Source: an uncultured Pirellulaceae bacterium (GTDB taxonomy: Bacteria > Planctomycetota > Planctomycetia > Pirellulales > Pirellulaceae). Taken from it: a stretch of DNA of 64,000 nt. The translations under genes were made by a program, and so were the position numbers. The stretch lies in contig CALDYR010000016.1 of the NCBI GenBank assembly GCA_937944405.1, positions 29,307-93,306 of the forward strand, written 5' to 3'. Position 1 is the stretch's first letter. Each line of letters starts with the position of its first letter. The notes below the pieces were generated by a model that saw only the letters and a list, made by a program, of their open reading frames with translations, was not told where the DNA came from and made no database searches. This document shows, piece after piece, positions 52,832 through 61,919 of the stretch.

Positions 52832-55381
52832 CTACCGATTTTGTAGCATTAGGGACGCCTTTGCGCGGTGGCGTTCTATATTTGGGGACGAAGCACCTGC
52901 GGTCAGCGCACTGTCGCACGTCTGTAACGCCGCTTCGAAGTTACCTGCAGCGAGATGTTCAGCCGCCAGGGCCTGATAGGCAGCGGTCAGCATGGGGTCA
53001 AGGTATATCGCCCGACGCAGCGATTGGACGGCCTCTGTGTGATGACCGGCTGCTACGTGGATCAGACCAATGTTAAACGGGAGCCACGCAAAATTGGGTT
53101 TCATGCCAAGGCAAACGTGGTAGTGGCGAATCGCTTCGTCGAACGATTGCAGGCGCTGAGACGTCAAACCCGACCGGTACCTTAACCAGAATTTTTCACC
53201 CGTTTCCGGTGCGCGTGTTTGTAAGGCAGAATCGTACCACGCTTTGGCCCTGCGATCATCCTGTCTGCAGGTCGCCCAAACGCCCCACAGATAGCTTTCA
53301 AAACAGCCGATGTCATCCGGTCGCGGCGGAGAGATCGGCTCCAAATCAGTAGACGAACCTAACCCCGATTCGAAGTCTTCCGACGCCGACGCGGCCGTTC
53401 CGTTTTTTATACGTTGGAAAATCCCAAGGCCGGCATGCTCCGCTGGAAGACGCTCCATCACTTTGTGCCATTGCTGCGCATTTGGCAAGGTCTTGTCGAT
53501 CGAATGGATCATCGACACCAGCATCAATTCGGTGATGTATTCAGCGACTTCGATCTTTTGCGGCGGCGGCAAATTGACAAATGGTGCCTCGCGTTGCCAG
53601 TGGGGGTTGGTCATCACACCATATGTCCTGAGGCTTTCTTCGACCAGTATTTGAGCGTCGTGTTGATCGTCCTGGTGAATGTTCAGCAAGCTTACTTGAC
53701 CGAACAAGGATGAAAATCGAAACCTTTCGAATCGGTTCAGTTGTTGCGAACATTGGCGCGCCCGTGAGCGACTCTCAGCCAGCGACGCGCGGTCGAACCA
53801 GCGTGCAATCCAAAGTTGCTCCAACTGGGTTTTGGCAGCTCCGAGGTGTTCGGCGGCTTGTGAACCGCGCCCCGCGGCGAGCGATATATCGACCTTTTCA
53901 AATAGCTGGTTACAGTGCCTCAGTCGTTGTTGTTCGCTTACCGCCCTCCCCGCGATGCCACCGAGGGCAACCAAAACCAGTAGCAATCCAGCGCAAACTG
54001 CCAGTTTGTTTCGTTTCACAAAACGCACGCAACGTTCCCATGGACTGGGGTTGTCGGCGAAGGTATTGCTGCGTCCTGCAATCCATCCAGAAAGATCGGT
54101 CGCGAACTCCGACGCGCTCTGGTATCGATCGGAAGTTTTTGGTTTCAGAGCTTTGTCGACGATCGCCGCAAGCGTATGGTCAACGCCAGGCAATCGCCTG
54201 ACTTCTTCGGGCGGGGAAGCCAGACGTGCCGCGCTCAAGCTTGGTAAGATGCTGGACGCGTTTGCTGAACGGGCGACGCCCCAGATTTTTTCACCGCCAA
54301 GCAATTCAAGCAACACAATTCCCAAGGAATAGAGATCCGCCCGCAAGTCGATTGCATTGGCTGAATCGAGATCTCCAGAACTATAAGCCTGCAATTGCTC
54401 CGGCGACATATAATTGATCGTGCCACCGATCGCCTGGCTGTTGTCTTGGCCGTCGATGAATGCCACGTTAAAGTCTGTCAGCAAAGGCGCACCGTTGGAA
54501 CCGACAAGCACATTGGCTGGTTTTATATCTAAGTGCAATATACCGCGCTGATGTGCGTGCTGAAGCCCCAACGCAAGTTGCAGGCTGATCCACACTGCGA
54601 CTTCGGCGGGGCGTTCGATCTCCGGTGGAACAGGGGATGGGTCCACAGAAGGGGTGTGTGCGAATTGTTGAGACCAATCAAGGTACCATGCTCTGTTTGC
54701 CAGACGGGTTTGATTTTTCGACGCCGCAAGCCACTGGTCCAACGAGCTTCCATCGATGTATTCCATTTCCAATAGGCGTCTGGAATCGGCTTCATGTTGA
54801 CCAAACACCCGTACGATGTTGGGATGGTTCAGTCGCGCCAGGGCGCGTCCTTCGTTGCCTGATTGCCGCGAAACTTTTAAAGCGACGTTGCGACCCAACA
54901 CAAGGTTGCAGGCCAAAAACACAATTCCGTACGTCCCACGACCGACGAGTTTGATGATCTCAAAATCCAACAGGCGGTCGCCAGATTTCAGCGCGTGGTC
55001 AGGCGCGTGGTCCCATTCGTTTTGCCGTGCTTGGACGCGTTTGTCGGTGTGCGGAATGGCGAGTCTTTTTTGCCACTGATCCCGCCACCCCAACCCTTCG
55101 TTTTCAATCAGCCACGGTTCGGCTGCGTTCAGAATTTTCCAAGCCGTTTCGTGATTGCACAAGCTTGGGAACTGGTCAAAATAAGACTGCAGGTGAAGCG
55201 GACGCCCGTCTTTCAGTCGCGCGCTGATGTGGGCAATAGTGACTTCAGGTGCGAACCGCTGCCGATTTATTTCAGGGTGCTGGTCGAAGAAGCTCGACGG
55301 CGTCAAATCAGCATTAGCGCTGCAGTCGGCGATAAAATGGTTGACAACGAAATCGTGACTGAACCCAGTCGAATCACTCAT
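52832..55381 (-). CDS. Ser/Thr protein kinase with membrane helix and TPR-like C-terminus
   Basis: An 849-residue Hanks-type kinase. Residues 1-130 are an unnamed planctomycete region. The kinase domain (138-430) has LVGRGTYGIVFLA (145-157), the ATP lysine K169, the catalytic loop HLDIKPAN (283-290; Leu for Arg, so non-RD), magnesium motif DFN instead of DFG (303-305), and YMSPEQ. A membrane helix (LAVCAGLLLVLVALGGIAGR) lies near residue 475. The outer part ends in TPR-like helices (LRSGLTSQRLQSFDEAIRHY, AVQSLRRAIYLDPMLTAAYQ). It is the third gene of the FHA-sigma-54 operon, 25 bp after the preceding gene. It may be the kinase read by the FHA domain (inference). Confidence 0.88.
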   Translation of the reverse strand: MSDSTGFSHDFVVNHFIADCSANADLTPSSFFDQHPEINRQRFAPEVTIAHISARLKDGRPLHLQSYFDQFPSLCNHETAWKILNAAEPWLIENEGLGWRDQWQKRLAIPHTDKRVQARQNEWDHAPDHALKSGDRLLDFEIIKLVGRGTYGIVFLACNLVLGRNVALKVSRQSGNEGRALARLNHPNIVRVFGQHEADSRRLLEMEYIDGSSLDQWLAASKNQTRLANRAWYLDWSQQFAHTPSVDPSPVPPEIERPAEVAVWISLQLALGLQHAHQRGILHLDIKPANVLVGSNGAPLLTDFNVAFIDGQDNSQAIGGTINYMSPEQLQAYSSGDLDSANAIDLRADLYSLGIVLLELLGGEKIWGVARSANASSILPSLSAARLASPPEEVRRLPGVDHTLAAIVDKALKPKTSDRYQSASEFATDLSGWIAGRSNTFADNPSPWERCVRFVKRNKLAVCAGLLLVLVALGGIAGRAVSEQQRLRHCNQLFEKVDISLAAGRGSQAAEHLGAAKTQLEQLWIARWFDRASLAESRSRARQCSQQLNRFERFRFSSLFGQVSLLNIHQDDQHDAQILVEESLRTYGVMTNPHWQREAPFVNLPPPQKIEVAEYITELMLVSMIHSIDKTLPNAQQWHKVMERLPAEHAGLGIFQRIKNGTAASASEDFESGLGSSTDLEPISPPRPDDIGCFESYLWGVWATCRQDDRRAKAWYDSALQTRAPETGEKFWLRYRSGLTSQRLQSFDEAIRHYHVCLGMKPNFAWLPFNIGLIHVAAGHHTEAVQSLRRAIYLDPMLTAAYQALAAEHLAAGNFEAALQTCDSALTAGASSPNIERHRAKASLMLQNR

Positions 55382-55406
55382 AGTGTGCTCGCAATACCAG
55401 ATTCGG

Positions 55407-56954
55407 TTAATTACTCCAGCGAAAACTGTTCTTCACCGTCGGATCGTTGACTCCGGCGTAATTGGCAGGATTGCTATTGGCCTTGGCATGAATCGACCTG
55501 TGTTGAGAGGATCGACTGTGGGTGGTGGTTTGCGTTTCATCTTTGCTGAAACGAGACTTCGCCGCCACCCACCCCGTTGCGCCAGCGGCGACACTAACGG
55601 CAACGGTCCAATTGGGCACAACCGCGACCACAATGGGCACTTCGGTTTGAGTTTGAACCAAAATGATTTTGTCGGTAACGGCCGTGAAAATGTTGAAGTG
55701 ACCAAATTCGGCCAACGGTTCAATCGGGACAACAGCGCCTGTTTGCGGGCGGGGCGTTGGAGATTCTGAATCGATTGCAACATCCTGCTGCGGTGGATCG
55801 GGGGAATCGGGCGTAGCATTGCGGAGAGTGCTGACCACCAAGCCAGACAAATCAATCGAGGTATTCTGCACGTCAGCAGCAAAGTGCGACTGCGACTGCG
55901 ACTGCGATGACGATTGAAGATCGGACAACAGTTGGTCGCCCAAGCTTCGAATCTGGGGAGTCATAACGTCGTTGGCTTCGAAGCGCGAAACTGAATACTG
56001 ATCGAAGGTTGAGTATGCAACGTTCGTCGGGAAATCCGCAGGCGGCGCTGCCGTCGACACCGAATCGGCTGGTGTTTGCGACCGAGATTCCAACAAGCTC
56101 TGTGAATGTGAAAAAGACGTGGCCCAATCGTCAATCAAGTTCAACAGATGCGATCGATTGACTGGATTGCCTTGATCCGTTTCAAGGACGTTTGAATCGA
56201 CGGGGGGGATCAACTCGCCCGCAAGAAATTCCAATTCCGAAGGCGATTTGGGCGTCGATTGGGGGGCGGGTTTCGGTAGCGCCGAAGAGAACGAGAATGT
56301 TTGCGGTTCGGCCGTGCGGTTAGTGATCGATTCAAATCCTACCAACGGGGAACCAAAATTAGATGGAGTTTGAGTAAGCGGTACGACAGGCGTGTTATCG
56401 ATTGGCCGGTTAACAGCTCCTTCACCGGAGAGAAAGCTTCGATCCAAATCAAAATTGAAGTCAAAAACAACTTGGTCACGATTCACTGGCACAAGCCGCG
56501 TCTCCGGGAGCAAGTCAACCGTCGGGGGGACGACAGGGAACGCCGTTACGGCTGCGGGATTGGCGAAGTCAGGGGAGTCAAAAATCGAATCTACGAGGTT
56601 CAGCTCCAAGGAGCCGCCTTTAAATCCAATAAGCGTCCCAATGGGTTGTGGGGGCGCGAATCCATTAAGGGTGCCTTTGATGGGGCCTTTGAAAAACTCA
56701 GCGGTCGGTCGTCCGTTTAAGGGCGCGGAAAAATCTAACGAATCGAAAGAAGAAGATGGGGCGAACACCGATTCCAAAACAGATTTGTCAAATTGTTGGT
56801 CGACATCTGTTGTAACAAACAACTGTCGTGAAAAATCAGTTGCCGAGCCCAATTCCCCCCCCACCGTGAAAGCCAAATCTGCACTAAGTACGATTCGTTG
56901 TTCGTAACGGCTGAAGGTTTGCCACTTTTGCGTCCTTGTTCGTTTCATTTTCAA
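55407..56954 (-). CDS. LEPR-XLL-like surface/membrane protein
   Basis: A 515-residue protein with an N-terminus WQTFSRYEQRIVLSADLAF, a variant of the planctomycete LEPR-XLL signal (E-x-R-x-[IL]-L-[SA]-AD), read as a cell-surface sorting or export signature. The body is Ser/Pro/Asp/Gln-rich and without fold motifs. It contains a short QSQSQSQ tract encoded by a CTGCGA tandem (55886-55910). A hydrophobic segment (VPIVVAVVPNWTVAVSVAAG) precedes a polar C-terminal tail. Between the FHA activator and the kinase, with 25-bp gaps on both sides, it is likely co-expressed with both. Confidence 0.65.
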   Translation of the reverse strand: MKMKRTRTQKWQTFSRYEQRIVLSADLAFTVGGELGSATDFSRQLFVTTDVDQQFDKSVLESVFAPSSSFDSLDFSAPLNGRPTAEFFKGPIKGTLNGFAPPQPIGTLIGFKGGSLELNLVDSIFDSPDFANPAAVTAFPVVPPTVDLLPETRLVPVNRDQVVFDFNFDLDRSFLSGEGAVNRPIDNTPVVPLTQTPSNFGSPLVGFESITNRTAEPQTFSFSSALPKPAPQSTPKSPSELEFLAGELIPPVDSNVLETDQGNPVNRSHLLNLIDDWATSFSHSQSLLESRSQTPADSVSTAAPPADFPTNVAYSTFDQYSVSRFEANDVMTPQIRSLGDQLLSDLQSSSQSQSQSHFAADVQNTSIDLSGLVVSTLRNATPDSPDPPQQDVAIDSESPTPRPQTGAVVPIEPLAEFGHFNIFTAVTDKIILVQTQTEVPIVVAVVPNWTVAVSVAAGATGWVAAKSRFSKDETQTTTHSRSSQHRSIHAKANSNPANYAGVNDPTVKNSFRWSN

Positions 56955-56979
56955 CCTCGATTCGATTCCTATTCGATTT

Positions 56980-58833
56980 TTATCCCAAATCCATTCGCGA
57001 TAACTTGTTGTATAACGAAGTCCGCGTGATCCCTAGAATCTCGCAAGCCTTCGTTTTGTTGCCGCCGGTCGATTCAAGTACGTTACGCACATGAAGTTGT
57101 TCCACCTCTTTGAGCGACACCAGATCGTTGACCACCGTCGGCAAGACCGCCAACCCATGTTGGATGCCTAAATCTGCTGCATGGATCAACTCTTCGCCCG
57201 CCAACACGACAGCCCGTTCGATTGCATTACGAAGTTCTCGCACATTGCCCGGCCAGCAATGCTGAGAGATGGCCTCGATAGCTTCATCGGAAAACCTCAA
57301 ATGAAAATCACCTCTTTGTTTTTGAAATTCAAGTAAAAACTGTTCGGCTAAATCGAGCACATCGTCGCCACGATCGCGCAGCGGCGGCACCAATAGTTCG
57401 ACGACTCGCAGGCGAAACCAGAGGTCTTGACGGAAGGTGCCTTTCTGGACCATCGTTTCGAGGTCGCGATGTGTCGCGGCGACAATCCGGACATCGACTT
57501 CCACCGGATCGTTTCCACCAACGCGATGAAATGGCTGGCCCTCCAAAAGCCTCAGCAGTTTCGCTTGGCAGCCGGCACTCAGTTCCCCGACTTCGTCCAA
57601 GAAAATGGTGCCACGGTTAGCCATTTCGAACTTGCCCTTGCGACGTTTGTCGGCACCGGTAAAAGCCCCTTTTTCATGCCCAAACAACTCGCTTTCCAGT
57701 AGTGAATCTGAAAAAGCGGCGCAGTTCACGGTCACCAATGGCCCGTCTTTGCGACCGCTGAGTTCGTGAACCATTTGCGAAACGACTTCTTTTCCCGTTC
57801 CGCTTTCACCCAACACCAGCACCGTAATGTCGGTCTGCCCGACCCGAGAAATTTGCGTTCGCAGTTTGACCATCTCCTGAGACTCCCCGGTAAGCTTTTG
57901 TCGGGAGTGGCCCAGGCGTCTGCGTAGGTTTTTATTGGCTAAATCGATCCGTTGACGTTGTTTGAGATTTTCGATCGCCATTCCAAGGTGCTGTCCAACC
58001 GAGATCAGGAACTCCAGATCCGGGACACTGAAGGCGCGATCTTCTTCAGGTTGAAAGCATTCAATCGCGCCAATGGGCGTTGTCGAACCGTTGATCGGAA
58101 CGGCTAGACAGGTCCCTTTTTCGATGGACTCGTCTGGGCTACGCCAGGAAACGTTTTCGTTTAAATCAAGCAATAGCGCTTCGTCTTTTTCGACCACCCA
58201 GCGGGCGAGTACATGCAATTGGTCGTTGGTCGTGGTGTCTTGGGCGAGGGTCGAATAAACTTTGAACCGACCGGCAGGGGTACGCAAACAAACACGCGCT
58301 TCTTTGGCGCCAAGGACTTGTTGAATCGATGTTATCGCAAAACGTAACAGCGCATCGTGGTCGCTTGCCTGATAAATTTGTTTCGACAAACGATAAAGAC
58401 AGGATAATTTGCGAATGGGGCCGGAGGTTGAATCCGATCCAATCGGATCATCTGCGATGCGTCGTTTCTCGACGCCGATGATCCGCCTGACGCGCGTCTG
58501 ATCACCCAGTGCACTGACCTGACGTTCGATCTGTTGGTCGGCATCGACACAAAACAGCATCATCGTTTCGCCGATCCGAATCAAATCTCCCGGTTGGAGC
58601 GCCTTGCGATCCATCGGGCTGGAGTTTACCTGCGTCCCGTTGAGACTGTTACAGTCCTCTACAAACCAGGAATCGTTTTGGTGGACCAGAGTGGCGTGCA
58701 CGCGCGAGGCTTGGTCGTCTTCTAAACGGACCTCGCACTCCATGCCGCGCCCGATCTGTGCGGCCGAATCGATTGTGATTGATCGGCCAGGGTCGGCGCC
58801 GTTGAGGAAAATCAAACTTGCGGTGTTCAGCAT
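56980..58833 (-). CDS. FHA-GAF-sigma-54-dependent transcriptional activator
   Basis: A 617-residue bacterial enhancer-binding protein. FHA domain: IGRG (27-30), SRVHATL (43-49) and SLNGTQVN (63-70), the pThr-binding signature. GAF domain: about 150-290. The AAA+ domain (about 315-545) is complete: Walker [11 protein letters not shown], the sigma-54 contact loop GAFTGA, Walker [11 protein letters not shown], arginine-finger region [11 protein letters not shown] and [10 protein letters not shown]. The Fis-type helix-turn-helix ([20 protein letters not shown]) ends the protein. It should read phosphothreonine through FHA and a small ligand through GAF, then activate sigma-54 promoters. First gene of a minus-strand trio with a divergent LEPR-XLL gene. 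Confidence 0.93.
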   Translation of the reverse strand: MLNTASLIFLNGADPGRSITIDSAAQIGRGMECEVRLEDDQASRVHATLVHQNDSWFVEDCNSLNGTQVNSSPMDRKALQPGDLIRIGETMMLFCVDADQQIERQVSALGDQTRVRRIIGVEKRRIADDPIGSDSTSGPIRKLSCLYRLSKQIYQASDHDALLRFAITSIQQVLGAKEARVCLRTPAGRFKVYSTLAQDTTTNDQLHVLARWVVEKDEALLLDLNENVSWRSPDESIEKGTCLAVPINGSTTPIGAIECFQPEEDRAFSVPDLEFLISVGQHLGMAIENLKQRQRIDLANKNLRRRLGHSRQKLTGESQEMVKLRTQISRVGQTDITVLVLGESGTGKEVVSQMVHELSGRKDGPLVTVNCAAFSDSLLESELFGHEKGAFTGADKRRKGKFEMANRGTIFLDEVGELSAGCQAKLLRLLEGQPFHRVGGNDPVEVDVRIVAATHRDLETMVQKGTFRQDLWFRLRVVELLVPPLRDRGDDVLDLAEQFLLEFQKQRGDFHLRFSDEAIEAISQHCWPGNVRELRNAIERAVVLAGEELIHAADLGIQHGLAVLPTVVNDLVSLKEVEQLHVRNVLESTGGNKTKACEILGITRTSLYNKLSRMDLG

Positions 58834-59006
58834 CTTGTTCGGTCGTCGGGTCCAATAACTCAGTGGTTAATTTCAAACGGGCATCGAACCGCGCTTAAAA
58901 AAAATACATACTCTTTTGTTTTGCGATTCCAATAGCTTAACACAACACCAGATTTCAAATCAACACCTTGTTTTTCAAGTGTTTCGAAGCAGTGCTGTAG
59001 TTTTTA

Positions 59007-59030
59007 TTTGCGCATTGAAAGTTTGCGCAA
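59007..59030. promoter_or_regulatory. Candidate activator binding site (paired TGCGCA palindromes)
   Basis: Two copies of TTTGCGCA (59007-59014, 59022-59029) are spaced 15 bp apart. TGCGCA is its own reverse complement. They lie about 120 bp upstream of the -24 box at 59145, the usual place for enhancer-binding-protein sites. Inference only. Confidence 0.4.
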
Positions 59031-59144
59031 CAGATTTCCGGATCGATAAAGTGAAGTGCTTGCACCAACGGGGCGCCGCCGGATTTCTCATATATCTCGG
59101 GAAAGCACGGCCTGGCGTGGCTAACCGGGTGAGTTCGCGCCCAT

Positions 59145-59160
59145 TGGCATAAGCCCTGCT
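59145..59160 (+). promoter_or_regulatory. Candidate sigma-54 (-24/-12) promoter
   Basis: TTGGCATAAGCCCTGCT fits the sigma-54 consensus TTGGCACG-N4-TTGCT: GG at 59146-59147 and GC at 59158-59159 are exactly 10 bp apart, as required. It lies 70 bp upstream of the LEPR-XLL gene start (59230), and a GAFTGA activator is encoded divergently. Two consensus bases (CG after TTGGCA and the first T of TTGC) differ. Confidence 0.55.
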
Positions 59161-59229
59161 TTGGAGGCTGGTCAAGGGGGCTCGAAAGAGTTTGGAAATC
59201 CTAATTGCCATTTTGACAAAGAGAGTAGT

Positions 59230-61302
59230 ATGAGAAAGAAAAGAACCAATAAAAGTAATAACCGTTTGGCATTCCAAACATTAGAATCCAGAAAATTGCT
59301 GGCTGCGGATTTGGGGCTGTCAATTGGGGAAATTGACACCGCCGGCGATTCAACTTCGACCAGCGCTCAGGTCGAAGTTTCTGTTGATTCAGAATTAGGC
59401 GTTAATGAAGTAGACGTTAACGAAGTAGGCGTTAACGAAGAACTAGCGACGAACCCGTCAGCGGCTGATTTTGGAGATTTCTTCGCTCCCGGTTCTACCG
59501 CTTCAGACGGGAACCCTTCGGCAACGCCGGGCGTTGTGCCGTTGGAAGGAGGTTCACTGGACCTTTCGGATGGCGCCGATGGAGTCTTCGGTGAACTGGA
59601 CGCTGAAAACGGTTCTGCTTCCTATTCGTTTTTCGCGGTGGACGATGGACAGGTGGAAGTCATCGTTAGTACCGACCTTGTGGATGGCGCACTGGCAATT
59701 GAATTAACCGACGCCGAAGGTAACGCTGTTGAGCCATCGTCGTCGAATTCTGATGGAGCTTTCAGTAAACTTACTTTTGATGTTACCAGCGGTTCGGTAT
59801 ACGCCCTTGGTGTCAGCTCAGTTGACGGCGTTTCGGCTCAGTTTCAACTGACGGCTTCATTTGAGGTCGGCGAACCTGTCGATCAACACAGTGACGAAGT
59901 TGGATCCGATGCGACGGAATTAGATTTTTCTAATAGCGCTGCCATCGTTAGGGGCAGCCTTGAAACTGACGGAGACCGAGATGTATTTCAATTTGTTGCT
60001 CAAGCGGACGGCGAGTACGCCATTTCCGCCGGAGAAGCGCAGCGCGACTCTAATTTCAATTTGTCGGTAACCGTGTATGACGCCAACGGTGAAGAAGTTG
60101 CATTCGGTAAAACTAATTCGGAAGTTGGACTTGATTTGTCCACTACCCAAGGAGAAACGTACTTCGTAGCAATCAACGCAGACCAAGGGCAAACAGGAGA
60201 CTACGCGCTTTTGGTTACGCCTCAGTCTGGTGAGCTACCAACGGGACTCGGTGGCGGTGAAGGCTTCAACGTCGATGGCTTTGATGGCGCTAATGGCGGC
60301 TTCGATGTCGGCGGCGATTTCGGCGGCGGTACTGAAGGTTTTGACGGCAGCGGCATCGACCAAGGCGGCTTTGATCAAGGCCCGATTGACCAAGGTGGCT
60401 TTGGTGGATTCGATGCTTTGCCTGAAGCCGGTGGCGATTTGGCCGGCAGCGGCGTTGGGGAGTTCGATCTAAATGACCTCTTCAATGGGAATTTGTTTGA
60501 CGCTGGTGTCTCTCCTACTGACGGTGTTGTTGAAGTTGGCAACGGCGATGCAGGGTTTGACGGCGCTGGCATCAACCAAGGCGGCTTTGACCAAGGCCCG
60601 ATTGACCAAGGTGGCTTTGATGGATTCGATGCTTTGCCAGAAGCCGGTGGCGATTTGGCCGGCGGCGGCGTTGGGGAGTTCGATCTAAATGACTTCTTCA
60701 ATGGGAATTTGTTTGACGCTGGTGTTTCTCCTACTGACGGTGTTGTTGAAGTTGGCAACGGCGATGCAGGGTTTGACGGCGCTGGCATCAACCAAGGCGG
60801 CTTTGACCAAGGCCCGATTGACCAAGGTGGCTTTGATGGATTCGATGCTTTGCCTGAAGCCGGTGGCGATTTGGCCGGCAGCGTTGGAGTGTTCGATCTA
60901 AATGACTTCTTCAATCGCGATTTTGGGGACTTTACTTTTTCCGTTAACAGTGGTGGTGTTGACGTTGGCAACGGCTTCGCAGGGTTTGATTCAAGCTCTT
61001 TTGGTGGATTCAATTTTGACCAACTCGCCGGGCAACAAACTTCTGGCCCCATCACCGGTTTAGATTTGGGTGATTCGATTGCCGAAGTCCAATTGGAGTT
61101 AGGCCTCGCGGGCTCGCAAACCGCTGGCGAAGGACTAGAACTCACTGCCGATGGATTCGATTCCAATTCGTCTGATCCTGGTTTTGCTTCTGATGGTTTT
61201 GACTCTGATGGTTTTGACTCTTTAGGTTTGAATCCTTCGAACCTAGACCAACTGTTTTCAGATTTCGGTTTCTCATTGGGATCTGGATTTAATTTCGCGT
61301 AA
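59230..61302 (+). CDS. Large LEPR-XLL surface protein with PPC-like domains and tandem repeats
   Basis: A 690-residue protein from ATG 59230, preceded by AGAGAG. It begins RLAFQTLESRKLLAADLG, the LEPR-XLL export/anchoring motif (L18-E-S-R-K-L-L24). Residues about 60-130 are acidic linker, then two PPC-like (pre-peptidase C-terminal) beta domains follow: YSFFAVDDGQVEVIVSTDLV and VFQFVAQADGEYAISAGEAQ, each with ALxVTP-like closing strands. Residues 375-560 are 72-residue tandem repeats rich in DQGGFDQGP, FDALPEAGGDLAG and FDLNDFFNGN. The tail is Asp/Ser/Phe/Gly-rich. It is probably a secreted matrix or wall protein. The leader contains a sigma-54 promoter candidate. Confidence 0.8.
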   Translation: MRKKRTNKSNNRLAFQTLESRKLLAADLGLSIGEIDTAGDSTSTSAQVEVSVDSELGVNEVDVNEVGVNEELATNPSAADFGDFFAPGSTASDGNPSATPGVVPLEGGSLDLSDGADGVFGELDAENGSASYSFFAVDDGQVEVIVSTDLVDGALAIELTDAEGNAVEPSSSNSDGAFSKLTFDVTSGSVYALGVSSVDGVSAQFQLTASFEVGEPVDQHSDEVGSDATELDFSNSAAIVRGSLETDGDRDVFQFVAQADGEYAISAGEAQRDSNFNLSVTVYDANGEEVAFGKTNSEVGLDLSTTQGETYFVAINADQGQTGDYALLVTPQSGELPTGLGGGEGFNVDGFDGANGGFDVGGDFGGGTEGFDGSGIDQGGFDQGPIDQGGFGGFDALPEAGGDLAGSGVGEFDLNDLFNGNLFDAGVSPTDGVVEVGNGDAGFDGAGINQGGFDQGPIDQGGFDGFDALPEAGGDLAGGGVGEFDLNDFFNGNLFDAGVSPTDGVVEVGNGDAGFDGAGINQGGFDQGPIDQGGFDGFDALPEAGGDLAGSVGVFDLNDFFNRDFGDFTFSVNSGGVDVGNGFAGFDSSSFGGFNFDQLAGQQTSGPITGLDLGDSIAEVQLELGLAGSQTAGEGLELTADGFDSNSSDPGFASDGFDSDGFDSLGLNPSNLDQLFSDFGFSLGSGFNFA
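60352..60911. repeat. 216-bp in-frame tandem repeat (2.6 copies)
   Basis: Nearly identical units begin at 60352, 60568 and 60784, exactly 216 bp apart (72 codons); the third is truncated near 60911. The high DNA identity suggests recent duplication or gene conversion inside the LEPR-XLL gene. Confidence 0.9.
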
Positions 61303-61354
61303 GAAACCAATGATGTATTAAAAAGCACTGTTTTTGCGACAGTGACGATCGCGC

Positions 61355-61396
61355 GCAAGCGTGGGCATTCACCGGTCCCGCTTGCTCGTTTTTTTT
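61355..61396 (+). terminator. Rho-independent terminator after LEPR-XLL gene
   Basis: GCAAGCGTGGG (61355-61365) pairs with CCCGCTTGC (61377-61385), with one bulged T, followed by TCG and a run of eight T residues (61389-61396). Confidence 0.85.
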
Positions 61397-61658
61397 GATT
61401 CCGTTTCCCGGCAAAGGTTTGGGCATGAAATAGCCTCCCATTTTCATGAGCTCAAACCGTGGTAGCGCCACACTTCAGTGCCGATTCTTGTGAGTACAAG
61501 CACAAGTGAATTTCGTGCTCCGCGTCCAGTCTCTGGAACACGAATCCGGGGCGATCAGGTCCGGGCCGCCGCGCTCTGTCTTTTCCCCTTCTTAAACGGG
61601 CTCGCAGTCACGCCATTCTGGAACCAAGCGCGGTTGTCGTGGTTTTCTACGACCGGCT

Positions 61659-61729
61659 TGAATTCTGGTGAATCGAGCTACACGAAAATGAATACTCGGC
61701 AATCCTGTGGTGGGGTTCACCAGAATTCA
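61659..61729. repeat. 71-bp element bounded by perfect 14-bp inverted repeats
   Basis: TGAATTCTGGTGAA (61659-61672) and TTCACCAGAATTCA (61716-61729) are exact inverted copies with 43 bases between them. This looks like a small MITE-type element or a recombination/hairpin site. The rest of the 617-bp gap (61303-61919) holds the terminator and no recognisable gene. Confidence 0.65.
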
Positions 61730-61919
61730 TTTTAATGTATCAGCTTGGAATTTTGGCGATCCCCAGTACGATCTGACGGCTGTCACCAAAAGCTGTTTAA
61801 TCGCTGTTTTTTCAGGGCTGTTCTTTGGTGTCGGCGATCTTCTTCAAATATCGTCGACATAGCGCAGCATAGGCCCGCGTGTTGAAAGCGTGTGGAAACC
61901 TTTTACCGATAGGAAATTT

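Noticed and set aside
52167..52919. 250-codon minus-strand ORF across repeat and kinase end
   Set aside because: It joins antisense pseudogene, repeat and out-of-frame kinase sequence; composition changes along it.
60352..60911. CRISPR-like array
   Set aside because: Repeats are 216 bp, contiguous, in frame and without spacers.
60375..61358. 327-codon minus-strand ORF opposite the LEPR-XLL gene
   Set aside because: It is the mirror of the Asp/Gly/Ser-rich repeats (Pro/Ser/Lys-rich product) and has no independent start signal or family.
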